A stretch of 64,000 nt of DNA from Janibacter terrae NBRC 107853 (GTDB lineage Bacteria; Actinomycetota; Actinomycetes; Actinomycetales; Dermatophilaceae). The translations under genes and the position numbers were made by a program. Below, one piece after another: positions 45,076 to 53,990 of this stretch; the first letter of the stretch is position 1; every line of letters starts with the position of its first letter. The DNA lies in the NCBI RefSeq assembly GCF_001591405.1, contig NZ_BCUV01000002.1, positions 310,001 to 374,000 of the forward strand, given 5' to 3'. The notes under the pieces were generated by a model. The model worked only from the letters and a program-made list of their open reading frames with translations. It searched no databases and was not told the origin of the DNA.

Positions 45076-46353
45076 ATGCGCATGTTCTCGACGACGAAGC
45101 GTGCCGTGGCCGCCTCCGCGGTGGCCCTGGCCCTCGGTCTGCCCCTCGCCGGCCAGGCCGGCGCCGACCACCGCGACGTCCCCGGTACCGCCGGTGCCCG
45201 GACGTTGACCGACACCCCCGAGCCACCCCGCCCGGCCTTCTACGAGCCGCCGGCGAGGATCCCGAGCACCCCCGGCACGATCATCCGCAGCGAGCCGGCC
45301 CCCTTCCTGCTCGACCCCTTCGGCCTGTCCTCGTCGGTGGTCACCGCGACGCGGGTCATGTACTCGTCCACGGACGGCAGCGGCACCCCGATCGCGGTGA
45401 CCGGCACGGTCTTCGTGCCGAGGACGACCTACGTCGGTGCCTCGCGGCGTCCGCTGATCTCGTACGCCCCCGGCACCCAGGGCATGGGCGACCGGTGCGC
45501 CCCGTCCCGGCAGATGGAGAGCTTCGTCGAGTACGAAGGGATCGGTGTCGCTCGTGCGGTGGGACGCGGCTACGCGGTGGGCATCACCGACCTCCAGGGC
45601 CTCGGCACGCCGGGGTCGCACACCTACATGGCCCGCGAGCCGCAGGGACGGGCGACGCTCGACATGGCCCGCGCCGCGCAGGACCTGCAGGGCAGCGGCC
45701 TCGACGCCAGGACCCCGGTCGGCCTCATGGGCTACTCCCAGGGCGGCGGGGCGGCGGCCGCGGCCGCCGAGCTGGCGTCCACGTACGCACCCGAGCTGGA
45801 CATCAAGGGCTCGGCCATCGGGGCGCCGCCGGCCGACCTGGCCGAGGCGGGGACCAACATCGACGGCACGACCTACACCCTCTTCGCGCTCTTCGCCACG
45901 CTCGGCGTGGCGGCGGCGGAGCACATCGACGTCACCGATCACCTCAACCCGGCGGGGCAGCAGCTGGCGAGCGAGGTCGAGGGTGCCTGCGTATTCGACC
46001 TCCTCTCCTACGCCCACCTGGACACCTCGAGGTACACGACGAGCGGGCACAAGCTCACGGAGCTGCTCGAGGAGGAGCCCTTCGCCTCGGCGGTCGCGAA
46101 GCAGCGGATCGGGACGCTCGAGCCCAACGCCCCGGTGCAGATCAACCACGCGCTCGGCGACGACGTCATCCCGTACGCGGTCGGCAGGCAGCTCGGCAGT
46201 GACTGGTGCGACCAGGGCACGCGCGTCTCCTTCAACGCCGGCTTGACCCCGACGCACGTCGGCGGCATGGTCCCGCACGTCGAGAAGTCGATGCTCTTCT
46301 TCGAGGCACGCTTCGCCGGTCTCAACCAGGCGAGCAGCTGCTGGCGCCTCTGA
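45076..46353 (+). CDS. secretory lipase (LIP family alpha/beta hydrolase)
   Basis: A 425-residue exported esterase. After the signal peptide (about 1-33, ending AGADHRD) the hydrolase core shows ITDLQGLGTPGSH, the nucleophile elbow GYSQGGGAAAA near residue 218, and a late PTHVGGM segment with the histidine. Family relatives include Candida secretory lipase and actinobacterial triacylglycerol lipases. The start could be 45076 or 45082; the first keeps a short positively charged n-region. A perfect hairpin at 46366-46406 follows. Convergent with the DUF885 gene. Confidence 0.88.
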   Translation: MRMFSTTKRAVAASAVALALGLPLAGQAGADHRDVPGTAGARTLTDTPEPPRPAFYEPPARIPSTPGTIIRSEPAPFLLDPFGLSSSVVTATRVMYSSTDGSGTPIAVTGTVFVPRTTYVGASRRPLISYAPGTQGMGDRCAPSRQMESFVEYEGIGVARAVGRGYAVGITDLQGLGTPGSHTYMAREPQGRATLDMARAAQDLQGSGLDARTPVGLMGYSQGGGAAAAAAELASTYAPELDIKGSAIGAPPADLAEAGTNIDGTTYTLFALFATLGVAAAEHIDVTDHLNPAGQQLASEVEGACVFDLLSYAHLDTSRYTTSGHKLTELLEEEPFASAVAKQRIGTLEPNAPVQINHALGDDVIPYAVGRQLGSDWCDQGTRVSFNAGLTPTHVGGMVPHVEKSMLFFEARFAGLNQASSCWRL

Positions 46354-46365
46354 CCGAGCGACGAG

Positions 46366-46406
46366 CGGTGCTCGGGCGAGACCTCCTCAGTCCCGCCCGA
46401 GCACCG
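46366..46406. terminator. bidirectional hairpin between lipase and DUF885 genes
   Basis: Thirteen-base perfect arms CGGTGCTCGGGCG (46366-46378) and CGCCCGAGCACCG (46394-46406) with a 15-base loop. The right arm is the last codons of the DUF885 gene, so the terminator overlaps coding sequence on that side. Confidence 0.75.
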
Positions 46407-48102
46407 CCGTACGCAGGGTGTCGAGCCCGACGCCGCCGATGTCGAGGGCGCGACGGTGGAAGGCCCTGAGGTCGAAGGCGTCCCCCTCCCTCCGCGCCGT
46501 CTCCGCGCGCAGCTGCAGCCACAGGCGCTCGCCGATCTTGTAGCTCGGGGCCTGCCCGGGCCAGCCGAGGTAGCGGTCGAGCTCGAAGCGCAGGAAGCCC
46601 TCGTCCATGTTGGCGTGGGCCGAGAGGAAGTCCCAGGCCTTGTCGTAGGTCCACGCGCCACCACCGACCTCCGGCGGGGCCTCGAAGCCGCAGTGGACCC
46701 CGATGTCGAGCACGACGCGCGCGGCCCGCAGCGACTGCCCGTCGAGCAGCCCCATCCGGTTGCCGGGGTCGTCCATGTGGCCGAGCTCGGCCATCAGCCA
46801 CTCGGCGTAGAGCGCCCAGCCCTCGCCGTGGCCGGAGGTCCACGACGCCAGCCGGCGCCAGCGGTTGAGCAGCTCCTTGCGGAAGATCGTCTGGCCCACC
46901 TGGAGGTGGTGGCCCGGGACGCCCTCGTGGTAGACGGTCGTCAGCTCGCGCCACGTGCCGAACTGCGTGACGCCCTTGGGCACCGACCACCACATGCGGC
47001 CGGGCCGGGAGAAGTCGTCGCTCGGCCCGGTGTAGTAGATCCCGCCGGTCTCGGTCGGGGCGATGCGGCACTCGATGGTGCGCACCGGCTCGGGGATGTC
47101 CAGGTGCGGGTCGAGCAGCTCGATCGCCTCGTCGGCGGTGCGCTGCATCCACGCGCGCAGGGCGTCGGTGCCGTGCAGCTGGTAGCGCGGGTCGGCGTCG
47201 AGCGCCTCGATCGCCTCCTTGACCGTGGCCCCGGGGCGGATCCGCTCGGCGACCGCCCCCATCTCGGCGCTGATGCGAGCCAGCTCCTCCTGACCCCAGG
47301 CGTACGTCTCCTCGAGGTCGACCTCCGCGCCGAGGAAGGTCCGCGAGTACAGCTGGTAGGCCTCGCGCCCGCAGGCGTCCGCCCGGGGCGCCAGGTCACG
47401 CAGGGGCTGCAGGCGCTCGGCGAGCTCCGCGAAGCCTGCTGCGGCGGCGTCCACCGAGCGTCGCAGGTCGGTGGCGAGCGTCCCGGGTAGGGGGTCACCC
47501 CCTTCGAGCGTGGCGCCGGCCAGCAGGCCGACGAAGTACCCGTCGTCCGCGACGAGGTCCGCGCACTGCTCGATGCACCGGTCGTACTGACGACGGGGGG
47601 CGATGTTGCCCTGCGACGCGGCGGCGGCGAGCGAGTCGGTCCACTGCTCGAGGGCGGTGGGGACAGCGGCCATGCGGGTGGCGATCGTCGCCCAGTCGTC
47701 CGCGGTGGCCGTCGGCATGAGGTCGAAGACGTCACGCACCGACTGCATCGGCGAGGCGATGACGTTGATCTCCTGCAGGTCCAGACCGGCGGCGTGGATC
47801 TCCTCGGCGAGCCCCAGACGCTCGCGCATCGCCTCGACGGTCACCCGGTCCACGTCGTCGACCGGGGCCGCGGCGTCGAGCGCGCCGAGGGTGCGTCGGC
47901 GCAGCCGAGCGGCAGCCTCGAAGCCGGCCGGTGAGAGGTCGTCGAGCTCGCCGTCGCGCCCCGGCAGACCGAGGTAGGTCGCGGTGATGGGGGACAGGTC
48001 GACCTCGGCGTCGAGGTGGGCCTCGGCGATGCGGTCGATCTCGGTCTGCGGGCGACGCTGCTCGGTGGTCACCCGCGCGAGGCTACTCGTCAACCCGGTC
48101 AT
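46387..48102 (-). CDS. DUF885-family putative metallohydrolase
   Basis: A 571-residue protein of the DUF885 family. The hallmark HEGVPGHHLQ near residue 390 resembles a zinc-peptidase HExxH-type motif, and SGHGEGWALYAEW near 425 supplies further conserved acids. No signal peptide is visible, so it is probably cytosolic or released otherwise. Substrates are unknown; peptidase activity is inferred. ATG at 48102 follows CGCAGGACC by 6 bases; a GTG ten codons in lacks a ribosome site. Confidence 0.85.
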   Translation of the reverse strand: MTGLTSSLARVTTEQRRPQTEIDRIAEAHLDAEVDLSPITATYLGLPGRDGELDDLSPAGFEAAARLRRRTLGALDAAAPVDDVDRVTVEAMRERLGLAEEIHAAGLDLQEINVIASPMQSVRDVFDLMPTATADDWATIATRMAAVPTALEQWTDSLAAAASQGNIAPRRQYDRCIEQCADLVADDGYFVGLLAGATLEGGDPLPGTLATDLRRSVDAAAAGFAELAERLQPLRDLAPRADACGREAYQLYSRTFLGAEVDLEETYAWGQEELARISAEMGAVAERIRPGATVKEAIEALDADPRYQLHGTDALRAWMQRTADEAIELLDPHLDIPEPVRTIECRIAPTETGGIYYTGPSDDFSRPGRMWWSVPKGVTQFGTWRELTTVYHEGVPGHHLQVGQTIFRKELLNRWRRLASWTSGHGEGWALYAEWLMAELGHMDDPGNRMGLLDGQSLRAARVVLDIGVHCGFEAPPEVGGGAWTYDKAWDFLSAHANMDEGFLRFELDRYLGWPGQAPSYKIGERLWLQLRAETARREGDAFDLRAFHRRALDIGGVGLDTLRTAVLGRD

Positions 48103-48162
48103 CGTGGTCCTGCGAGGATCGGGCGTGCACACGTTCCCCCCTACGTCCCCCGGAGTGACCTC

Positions 48163-48693
48163 ATGACCCTCACCGCTGCCGCCGACGGCTCCGCCCTCGG
48201 CAACCCCGGACCCGCAGGCTGGGGCTGGTACGTCGACGAGGAGCGCTGGGACCTCGGCGGCTGGGCGCACGGGACCAACAACATGGGTGAGCTGACCGCG
48301 GTCCTCGACCTGCTGCAGCAGACCGCGCACCTCGACGAGGACCTGCACGTCATCTGCGACAGCAAGTACGTCATCAACTCGATCACCTCCTGGATGCCGG
48401 GGTGGAAGGCCAAGGGCTGGCGCAAGAAGGACGGCAAGCCGGTCCTCAACCTCGAGATCATGCAGGCGCTCGACGCCGCGATGGCGGGACGTTCGGTGAC
48501 CTTCGAGTGGGTCAAGGGGCACGCCGGCCACGAGCTCAACGAGCATGCCGACCGGCTCGCCACGACCGCCGCAGCCGCGTGGGCGAAGGGGGCCGCCCCC
48601 GTCCCCGGACCCGGCATCCCGGGTGCCCGCTCCGGGACGGCCGAGACGGTGGTGGAGCGGGCGGTGCAGGACGAGCCGCTCTCGCTCTTCTGA
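48163..48693 (+). CDS. rnhA: ribonuclease HI
   Basis: A 176-residue RNase H fold. The four catalytic acids are present: Asp8 in AAADGSAL, Glu in NNMGELTAVL, Asp in VICDSKYVI and Asp in LNEHADRLA. GWRKKDGKPVLN forms the basic handle. A low-complexity tail of about 40 residues follows the core. It degrades RNA in RNA-DNA hybrids. No ribosome site is obvious before the ATG, as for many genes here. Its stop directly abuts the stop of the convergent MOSC gene (TGATCA). Confidence 0.93.
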   Translation: MTLTAAADGSALGNPGPAGWGWYVDEERWDLGGWAHGTNNMGELTAVLDLLQQTAHLDEDLHVICDSKYVINSITSWMPGWKAKGWRKKDGKPVLNLEIMQALDAAMAGRSVTFEWVKGHAGHELNEHADRLATTAAAAWAKGAAPVPGPGIPGARSGTAETVVERAVQDEPLSLF

Positions 48694-49284
48694 TCAGGGG
48701 CGGCGCAGGAGGGTGCGCAGGAGGGTCGGCAGGTCCAGGCCGGACCCGGAGAGGGTCACCGTGATCGGGTCGCCGGGACGGATCTCACCCGGCTGGACGA
48801 CGCGGAGGTAGGCGCCGCTGCGTCCGTGCGCAGCGAAGCGCGTGACCCACCCGCGCTCGCCCATCCGCTCGGCGAAGGTCCCGCACGGCACGCGTGGCCC
48901 GCGCACCTCGAGGACGGCTGTGCCGACCTGCCAGCGGTCCCCGACCTCGGCGGCGTCGACGTCGATGCCCGCCGTCGTGAGGTTCTCCCCGAACATCCCG
49001 GGCGGCAGCTCCTTGCCGAGCTCCCGCTCCCAGGCGTCGAGCTCCTCCCGGGCGAAGGCGTACACGGCCTGGTCCGAACCGCCGTGGTGCCGACCGTCGC
49101 CGACGTGGTCGCCGCCGACGCCGGAGACACCTGCACCGTCCTCGACGCGCTTGGGCCCCGGGTCGCTCACGCTGATGACCTCCACGGGCTGCTTGCCGAT
49201 CCCGGTGGGACGGCCGCGGGGGATGCGCTGCACCATCGGTCGGCCGACGTTGACGGACAGGACCTGCGGCTGCGGTGAGGACAC
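48694..49284 (-). CDS. MOSC-domain protein
   Basis: A 196-residue MOSC protein. The beta-barrel core includes GGDHVGDGRHHGGSDQAVYAF, FGENLTT and the conserved cysteine in PRVPCGTFAERM near residue 137, which in relatives handles sulphur or binds molybdenum cofactor. YiiM-like proteins reduce N-hydroxylated compounds; the specific role here is unknown. GTG at 49284 is supported by TAGCCT 6 bases upstream. It is transcribed away from the large inverted repeat at 49324-49423. Confidence 0.85.
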   Translation of the reverse strand: MSSPQPQVLSVNVGRPMVQRIPRGRPTGIGKQPVEVISVSDPGPKRVEDGAGVSGVGGDHVGDGRHHGGSDQAVYAFAREELDAWERELGKELPPGMFGENLTTAGIDVDAAEVGDRWQVGTAVLEVRGPRVPCGTFAERMGERGWVTRFAAHGRSGAYLRVVQPGEIRPGDPITVTLSGSGLDLPTLLRTLLRRP

Positions 49285-49290
49285 CGCGAC

Positions 49291-49296
49291 AGGCTA
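49291..49296 (-). promoter_or_regulatory. -10 box TAGCCT, leaderless promoter of the MOSC gene
   Basis: TAGCCT ends 6 bases before the GTG at 49284 on the minus strand. Confidence 0.6.
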
Positions 49297-49323
49297 CGCG
49301 CCCCCTTCGCCCCGGACGTGACT

Positions 49324-49423
49324 CGCGGGTACGACACCCACTCGTGCGAGCCCGATGCTGCGTGGGCCCCGATTTCCGGGGGTGCAGTCGTCGGCGCCCC
49401 GACGAGTGGGCGTCGTACCCGCG
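49324..49423 (-). repeat. 100-base inverted repeat with nested hairpin (terminator or structured RNA)
   Basis: Arms of 22 bases (49324-49345 and 49402-49423; left arm begins CGCGGGTACGAC) match at 21 positions; the one mismatch would be a G-U pair in minus-strand RNA. The 56-base interior holds a second hairpin CCCCG-ATTTC-CGGGG. It lies between the end of accE and the MOSC promoter, so it may terminate the accD5-accE transcript. Confidence 0.65.
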
Positions 49424-49453
49424 GGTAACTGGGTCGTTCTTTCGATCTGGCCC

Positions 49454-49741
49454 TCAGCGGGGGAGGCCGGAGGCCACCCACCCTGCTCGCGAGGGGTACA
49501 CCGGCGGGCGGACGAGCCGCTCCGGGGAGGACCAGGCCGAAGGGGGGCCCGCCGGGGCCTCCTCGGCGCCGCCGCCCAGGCCGGACAGGACCGCGACGAG
49601 GGCCGCGACCTGCTCGGGCGAGGCATCGCCGAGGACCTCGATCCGCGGACCCGTCGGAGCCGTCGCATCGGTCTCGGGCTGCTCGGGTGCGCCCGTCACA
49701 GCGTGGAGCCGATCAGACGTCTGAGCCTGCGACGACGTCAC
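49454..49741 (-). CDS. accE5: acyl-CoA carboxylase epsilon subunit (AccE-like)
   Basis: A 95-residue acidic protein. The C-terminal half follows the actinobacterial epsilon pattern: [20 protein letters not shown], then SAW and the terminal WVASGLPR. The N-terminal 40 residues are low complexity, as in relatives. Epsilon subunits join alpha and beta chains into active acyl-CoA carboxylase. The GTG overlaps the stop of accD5 (GTGA), so it is made in step with the beta chain. Too short and divergent for motif proof, but position and tail agree. Confidence 0.85.
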   Translation of the reverse strand: MTSSQAQTSDRLHAVTGAPEQPETDATAPTGPRIEVLGDASPEQVAALVAVLSGLGGGAEEAPAGPPSAWSSPERLVRPPVYPSRAGWVASGLPR

Positions 49742-51378
49742 AGCGGGATGTTCCCGTGCTTCTTGGGCGGCAGGGTCTCGCGCTTGGTGCGCAGGGCCCG
49801 CAGCGCGCGGCTGACGTTCATCCGGGTGTTGCTCGGCGTGATGACGGTGTCGATGTAGCCACGCTCGGCGGCGACGTACGGGTTGGCCAGGGCGTCCTCG
49901 TAGGCGGTGATGAACTCGGCGCGGGCGGTCTCGACGTCGCGTCCCTCGGCCTCGGCAGCGGCGAGCTGCTTGCGGTAGAGGATGTTGACCGCGCCCTGGG
50001 CGCCCATGACGGCGATCTGGGCGGTCGGCCACGCGAGGTTGATGTCGGCGCCGAGGTGCTTGGAGCCCATGACGTCGTACGCGCCGCCGTAGGCCTTGCG
50101 GGTGATGACCGTGACGAGCGGGACGGTGGCCTCGGCGTAGGCGTAGATGAGCTTGGCGCCGCGGCGGATGATGCCGTTCCACTCCTGGTCGGTGCCGGGC
50201 AGGAAGCCCGGCACGTCGACGAAGGTCAGGACCGGGACGTTGAAGGCGTCGCAGGTGCGCACGAAGCGCGCGGCCTTCTCCGAGGCGTCGATGTCGAGCG
50301 TCCCGGCGAACTGCATCGGGTTGTTGGCGACGACACCGACCGACTGGCCCTCGATGCGGGCGAAGCCGCAGATGATGTTGGGCGCGAAGAGCGGGTGCAC
50401 CTCGAGGAACTCGCCGTCGTCGACGACCGACTCGATGACGGCCTTCATGTCGTACGGCATGTTGGCCGAGTCCGGGATGATCGTGTCGAGCGCGAGGTCG
50501 GTGTCGTTGACCGTCAGGTCGAGCTCGCCGCCGAAGGTCGGCGCCTGCTCGAGGTTGTTGCTCGGCAGGTAGGACAGGAGCGCCTTGACGTAGTCGATGG
50601 CGTCCTCCTCGTCGGTGCCCATGTAGTGCGCGACACCGGACTTGGTGTTGTGCGAGCGGGCGCCGCCCAGGTCCTCGAACTCCACGTCCTCACCGGTGAC
50701 GGTCTTGATGACGTCGGGGCCGGTGATGAACATGTGCGAGGTCTGGTCGACCATGACGGTGAAGTCGGTGACGGCGGGGGAGTAGACGGCACCGCCGGCG
50801 CAGGGGCCCATGATGAGCGAGATCTGCGGGATGACGCCGGACGCGTGGACATTGCGCTTGAAGATCTCGCCGTAGAGACCGAGGGAGACGACACCCTCCT
50901 GGATGCGCGCGCCGCCGGAGTCGTTGAGGCCGATCACCGGGCAGCCGATCTTCATCGCGAAGTCCATGACCTTGGTGATCTTCTCGCCGAAGACCTCGCC
51001 GAGGGACCCGCCGAAGACGGTGAAGTCCTGCGCGAAGACCGCGACCTGACGCCCGTCGACCGTGCCGTAGCCGGTGACGACTCCGTCGCCGTAGGGCCGG
51101 GTGGCCTCCTGGCCGAAGGCGGTCGACCGGTGGCGCGCGTACTTGTCCATCTCGACGAAGCTCCCCTCGTCGAGCAGGAGGGCGAGACGCTCGCGCGCGG
51201 TCTTCTTGCCGCGTGCGTGCTGCTTGTCGACGGCTCGCTCGGACCCGGCGTGCGCGACCTCGGCCACCCGGCGCTTGAGGTCGGCGAGCTTGCCCGCGGT
51301 CGTGTGGATGTCGATGCCGCTGGGGACGTCGGTGCCACCGATCGCCTGCGCGTCAGTGGTCTCGGTGCTCTGGGACAT
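49738..51378 (-). CDS. accD5: propionyl/acetyl-CoA carboxylase beta subunit
   Basis: A 546-residue carboxyltransferase. [15 protein letters not shown] near residue 140 and [13 protein letters not shown] near 180 make the N-terminal half; [20 protein letters not shown] near 400 and [15 protein letters not shown] near 440 the C-terminal half. It transfers carboxylate from biotin of AccA3 to propionyl- or acetyl-CoA, giving methylmalonyl- or malonyl-CoA for lipid synthesis. ATG at 51378 has TAGGCT 7 bases upstream. Operon with the epsilon gene; divergent from birA with only 24 bases between starts. Confidence 0.94.
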   Translation of the reverse strand: MSQSTETTDAQAIGGTDVPSGIDIHTTAGKLADLKRRVAEVAHAGSERAVDKQHARGKKTARERLALLLDEGSFVEMDKYARHRSTAFGQEATRPYGDGVVTGYGTVDGRQVAVFAQDFTVFGGSLGEVFGEKITKVMDFAMKIGCPVIGLNDSGGARIQEGVVSLGLYGEIFKRNVHASGVIPQISLIMGPCAGGAVYSPAVTDFTVMVDQTSHMFITGPDVIKTVTGEDVEFEDLGGARSHNTKSGVAHYMGTDEEDAIDYVKALLSYLPSNNLEQAPTFGGELDLTVNDTDLALDTIIPDSANMPYDMKAVIESVVDDGEFLEVHPLFAPNIICGFARIEGQSVGVVANNPMQFAGTLDIDASEKAARFVRTCDAFNVPVLTFVDVPGFLPGTDQEWNGIIRRGAKLIYAYAEATVPLVTVITRKAYGGAYDVMGSKHLGADINLAWPTAQIAVMGAQGAVNILYRKQLAAAEAEGRDVETARAEFITAYEDALANPYVAAERGYIDTVITPSNTRMNVSRALRALRTKRETLPPKKHGNIPL

Positions 51379-51385
51379 GGGCGGC

Positions 51386-51395
51386 AGCCTAGCCT
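51386..51395. promoter_or_regulatory. overlapping divergent -10 boxes of accD5 and birA
   Basis: AGCCTAGCCT contains TAGCCT on the plus strand (51390-51395, 7 bases before the birA ATG) and TAGGCT on the minus strand (51386-51391, 7 bases before the accD5 ATG). The two boxes share two bases, so RNA polymerase can occupy only one promoter at a time. Confidence 0.65.
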
Positions 51396-51402
51396 TGCCG
51401 AC

Positions 51403-52191
51403 ATGCCGGATCCGATCGACGTCCATCGTCTGACCGCGTCGTTGCGAAGGTCACACGAGTGGCCCGACGTGGTGCACCTGCACGAGACCGGGTCGACCAA
51501 CGTCGTCGCCCTGGAGCGGGCCGAGCCGTGGGCCCCCGTGCTCGCCGAGCTGCAGACCGCGGGGCGCGGGCGGCTCGGCCGCCCGTGGCAGGAGGCGCGC
51601 GGCGCCGGGCTCGCGTTGTCGGTCCTCGTGCCGGTCGTCCCCGACCCCGGGTGGCTGCCGCTGGCCGCGGGCCTCGCCGTGCGCGCCGCCGTCGCCGAGG
51701 TCGGGGTCCGCGCCGACCTCAAGTGGCCCAACGACGTCCTCCTGCCGGACGAGGACGAGCGCAAGGTCTGCGGCGTCCTGTGCCAGATGCGGCCCGCCGG
51801 TGACGGGATCGTCGTCGGCATCGGGATCAACGTGCACCACACCCGCGAGCAGCTGCCCGTGGCGACGGCGACCTCCCTTCGCCTCGCCGGCGTCGACGCG
51901 GACCGCACCGCGCTCGCCGCCTCCGTGCTGCTCCACCTGCGCCGCCTCCACGCCGACCTCACCGCCTCCGGCGACCGGGCGAAGGGGGTCCACGACGCCT
52001 ACCGTCGCGCCTGCGCCACCATCGGCCGGGCCATCGAGGTGCACCGCCCGGACGGCACCGTGGAGCCGGTGACGGCCACCGGCGTCGACGACCACGGGCG
52101 CCTCGTCGTGAGCGGCGCGAGCGGCTCGGATACCGTGGCCGCGGGTGACGTGCAGCACATCCGCCCCGCGGGCACGTCCACCTCACCCTGA
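51403..52191 (+). CDS. birA: biotin-[acetyl-CoA-carboxylase] ligase
   Basis: A 262-residue monofunctional biotin protein ligase without an N-terminal DNA-binding domain. [11 protein letters not shown] near residue 27, [12 protein letters not shown] near 53 (the biotinyl-AMP loop) and [10 protein letters not shown] near 107 are diagnostic, with GVLCQM and GIGINVHHT following and a C-terminal SH3-like part. It attaches biotin to AccA3 (28856). Divergent from accD5, an arrangement kept in mycobacteria. The ATG at 51403 is fixed by TAGCCT 7 bases before it. Confidence 0.94.
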   Translation: MPDPIDVHRLTASLRRSHEWPDVVHLHETGSTNVVALERAEPWAPVLAELQTAGRGRLGRPWQEARGAGLALSVLVPVVPDPGWLPLAAGLAVRAAVAEVGVRADLKWPNDVLLPDEDERKVCGVLCQMRPAGDGIVVGIGINVHHTREQLPVATATSLRLAGVDADRTALAASVLLHLRRLHADLTASGDRAKGVHDAYRRACATIGRAIEVHRPDGTVEPVTATGVDDHGRLVVSGASGSDTVAAGDVQHIRPAGTSTSP

Positions 52192-52209
52192 TCCCGCCCG
52201 AGGCGACCC

Positions 52210-53304
52210 GTGGAGGTGCCGTTGTCGCACGACCCGCGCCACGCCGGCGCCCCCGACGCCGAGGACGAAGGGAGCGGCCGCGCCGCCCTCGAGGGCTTCG
52301 AGCGCTCGCTGCTCGGGCGCCCCGCCTCCATGGGGCGCCGCGAGGTCTCCCGCATCGCCGGCGTGTCGATCCGCTCGGCCCGCAAGTTCTGGCACGCCAT
52401 GGGCTTCCCCGTCGTCCAGGAGGGCGACGCGATGTTCACCGAGGCCGACCTCGAGGCGCTGTCCCGGGTCGCGACGATGGTGCGCCAGGACGACCTGCCC
52501 GAGGAGCTCGCCCTCAACATGACCCGTGCCATCGCGCGGACCATGGACCGGCTCGCGGCGTGGCAGGCCCAGCTCGCCACCGAGGAGGTCGCCCGTCAGC
52601 GCCACGGTGACGAGGACGCCGGCCCGGAGCCCGACCGGGCCCGTGACGCCGAGGCGGCCGCTGCCTGGATCACCGAGCTGGCCGACGAGCTGGAGCCGCT
52701 CGTGGTGTACGTGTGGCGCCGCCAGCTCACGGCGACGATCCAGCGCCTGCTCACGGTCGAGGAGGACGGCTCCCGGCCGTCGGTCATCGGCTTCGCCGAC
52801 CTCGTGAACTTCACCTCGGTGGTGCGCCGGCTCACCGAGCGCGACCTCGCGCGGATGGTCCAGCGCTTCGAGGACCTGTGCACCGACATCGTCACCGCGC
52901 ACGGCGGACGGGTCGTCAAGACGGTGGGCGACGAGGTGCTCTTCCAGACCTTCGACGTCGCGCCCGCTGCCGCCATCGCCCTCGACCTCGTCGAGGCGAT
53001 GAGCGAGGACGACCTCCTGCCCTCCGCCCGGGTCGGCATGGCGCACGGCCCGGTCGTGCGGCGCCTCGGCGACGTCTTCGGCACGACGGTCAACCGCGCC
53101 AGCCGGCTCACCGCGGTCGCCCCGCCCGGGGGTGTGTACGTCGACGACGCCCTCACCCGGCTGCTCGAGCCGCTCAGCGGGTTCTCGACCCTGCCGACCC
53201 GTCGGCGCTCGCTCCGCGGCATCGGCGAGGTCGCGCCCAGCCGGCTCGTCCGCGTCACGGGTGTGCGACGCGCCGCCGATGTCACCGCGCACGTCCGCGG
53301 ATGA
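52210..53304 (+). CDS. class III adenylate cyclase with Rv1264-type regulatory domain
   Basis: A 364-residue cyclase. The N-terminal helical region (about 30-160; GRREVSRIAGVSIRSARKFW) resembles the autoinhibitory Ad_Cy_reg domain of M. tuberculosis Rv1264, which senses pH. The catalytic domain (about 190-350) has FADLVNFT with the first metal aspartate, VKTVGDEVLF with the second, and TTVNRASRLT with the asparagine and arginine of the active site. Product cAMP is expected. GTG start at 52210; it lies 18 bases after birA and just before a two-component system. Soluble. Confidence 0.86.
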   Translation: MEVPLSHDPRHAGAPDAEDEGSGRAALEGFERSLLGRPASMGRREVSRIAGVSIRSARKFWHAMGFPVVQEGDAMFTEADLEALSRVATMVRQDDLPEELALNMTRAIARTMDRLAAWQAQLATEEVARQRHGDEDAGPEPDRARDAEAAAAWITELADELEPLVVYVWRRQLTATIQRLLTVEEDGSRPSVIGFADLVNFTSVVRRLTERDLARMVQRFEDLCTDIVTAHGGRVVKTVGDEVLFQTFDVAPAAAIALDLVEAMSEDDLLPSARVGMAHGPVVRRLGDVFGTTVNRASRLTAVAPPGGVYVDDALTRLLEPLSGFSTLPTRRRSLRGIGEVAPSRLVRVTGVRRAADVTAHVRG

Positions 53305-53309
53305 GTTCC

Positions 53310-53315
53310 TATGAT
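53310..53315 (+). promoter_or_regulatory. -10 box TATGAT, leaderless promoter of the second response regulator
   Basis: TATGAT, one base from consensus, ends 6 bases before the ATG at 53322. Confidence 0.6.
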
Positions 53316-53321
53316 CCAGCC

Positions 53322-53990
53322 ATGACACGAGTGCTGCTGGCCGAGGACGACACCGCCATCTCCGAACCCTTGGCCCGGGCCCTCATCCGCGAGGGGTACG
53401 AGGTCACGGTGCACGCCGACGGGCGTGACGCGCTCGATGCCGCGCTCAACCTGCCGCCCGACCTGCTGGTCCTGGACCTCGGCCTGCCGACCCTCGACGG
53501 TCTCGAGGTCTGCCGACGGCTGCGGGCGACGAGCTCCGACGTGCCGGTCCTCATCCTCACCGCCCGCGCCGACGAGGTGGACACCGTCGTCGGGCTCGAC
53601 GCGGGTGCCGACGACTACGTCACCAAGCCCTTCCGCGTCGCCGAGCTCATGGCTCGCGTGCGCGCGCTGCTGCGCCGGCGCGGCGACGAGGTCGTCGAGG
53701 CGACCGGCCCGCTGCGCATCGACCTCGACAGCCGCCGCGTGTGGTTCCACGGCGAGGAGCTCGCCCTCACGGCCAAGGAGTTCTCCGTGCTGAGCGTGCT
53801 CGTGCGCGAGAGCGGTCGCGTCGTCACCCGCGAGCAGCTCATGGCCGAGGTCTGGGAGACCGAGTGGTACGGCTCGACCAAGGCCCTCGACATGCACATC
53901 TCCGTCCTGCGCCGCAAGCTCGGTGACGACGTCACCGACCCTCGGCACATCGCCACGGTCCGTGGCGTCGGCTTCAGATTCGACGCGTGA
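53322..53990 (+). CDS. OmpR-family response regulator (second system)
   Basis: A 222-residue regulator. LLAEDDTAISEP starts the receiver, LLVLDLGLPTLDG has the phospho-aspartate near residue 51, LTARADEVD and DDYVTKPF complete the switch, and the winged helix ends in ALDMHISVLRRKLGDD and RGVGFRFDA. Resembles MprA/PrrA-like regulators. Its stop overlaps the kinase GTG (GTGA). Targets unknown. Confidence 0.92.
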   Translation: MTRVLLAEDDTAISEPLARALIREGYEVTVHADGRDALDAALNLPPDLLVLDLGLPTLDGLEVCRRLRATSSDVPVLILTARADEVDTVVGLDAGADDYVTKPFRVAELMARVRALLRRRGDEVVEATGPLRIDLDSRRVWFHGEELALTAKEFSVLSVLVRESGRVVTREQLMAEVWETEWYGSTKALDMHISVLRRKLGDDVTDPRHIATVRGVGFRFDA

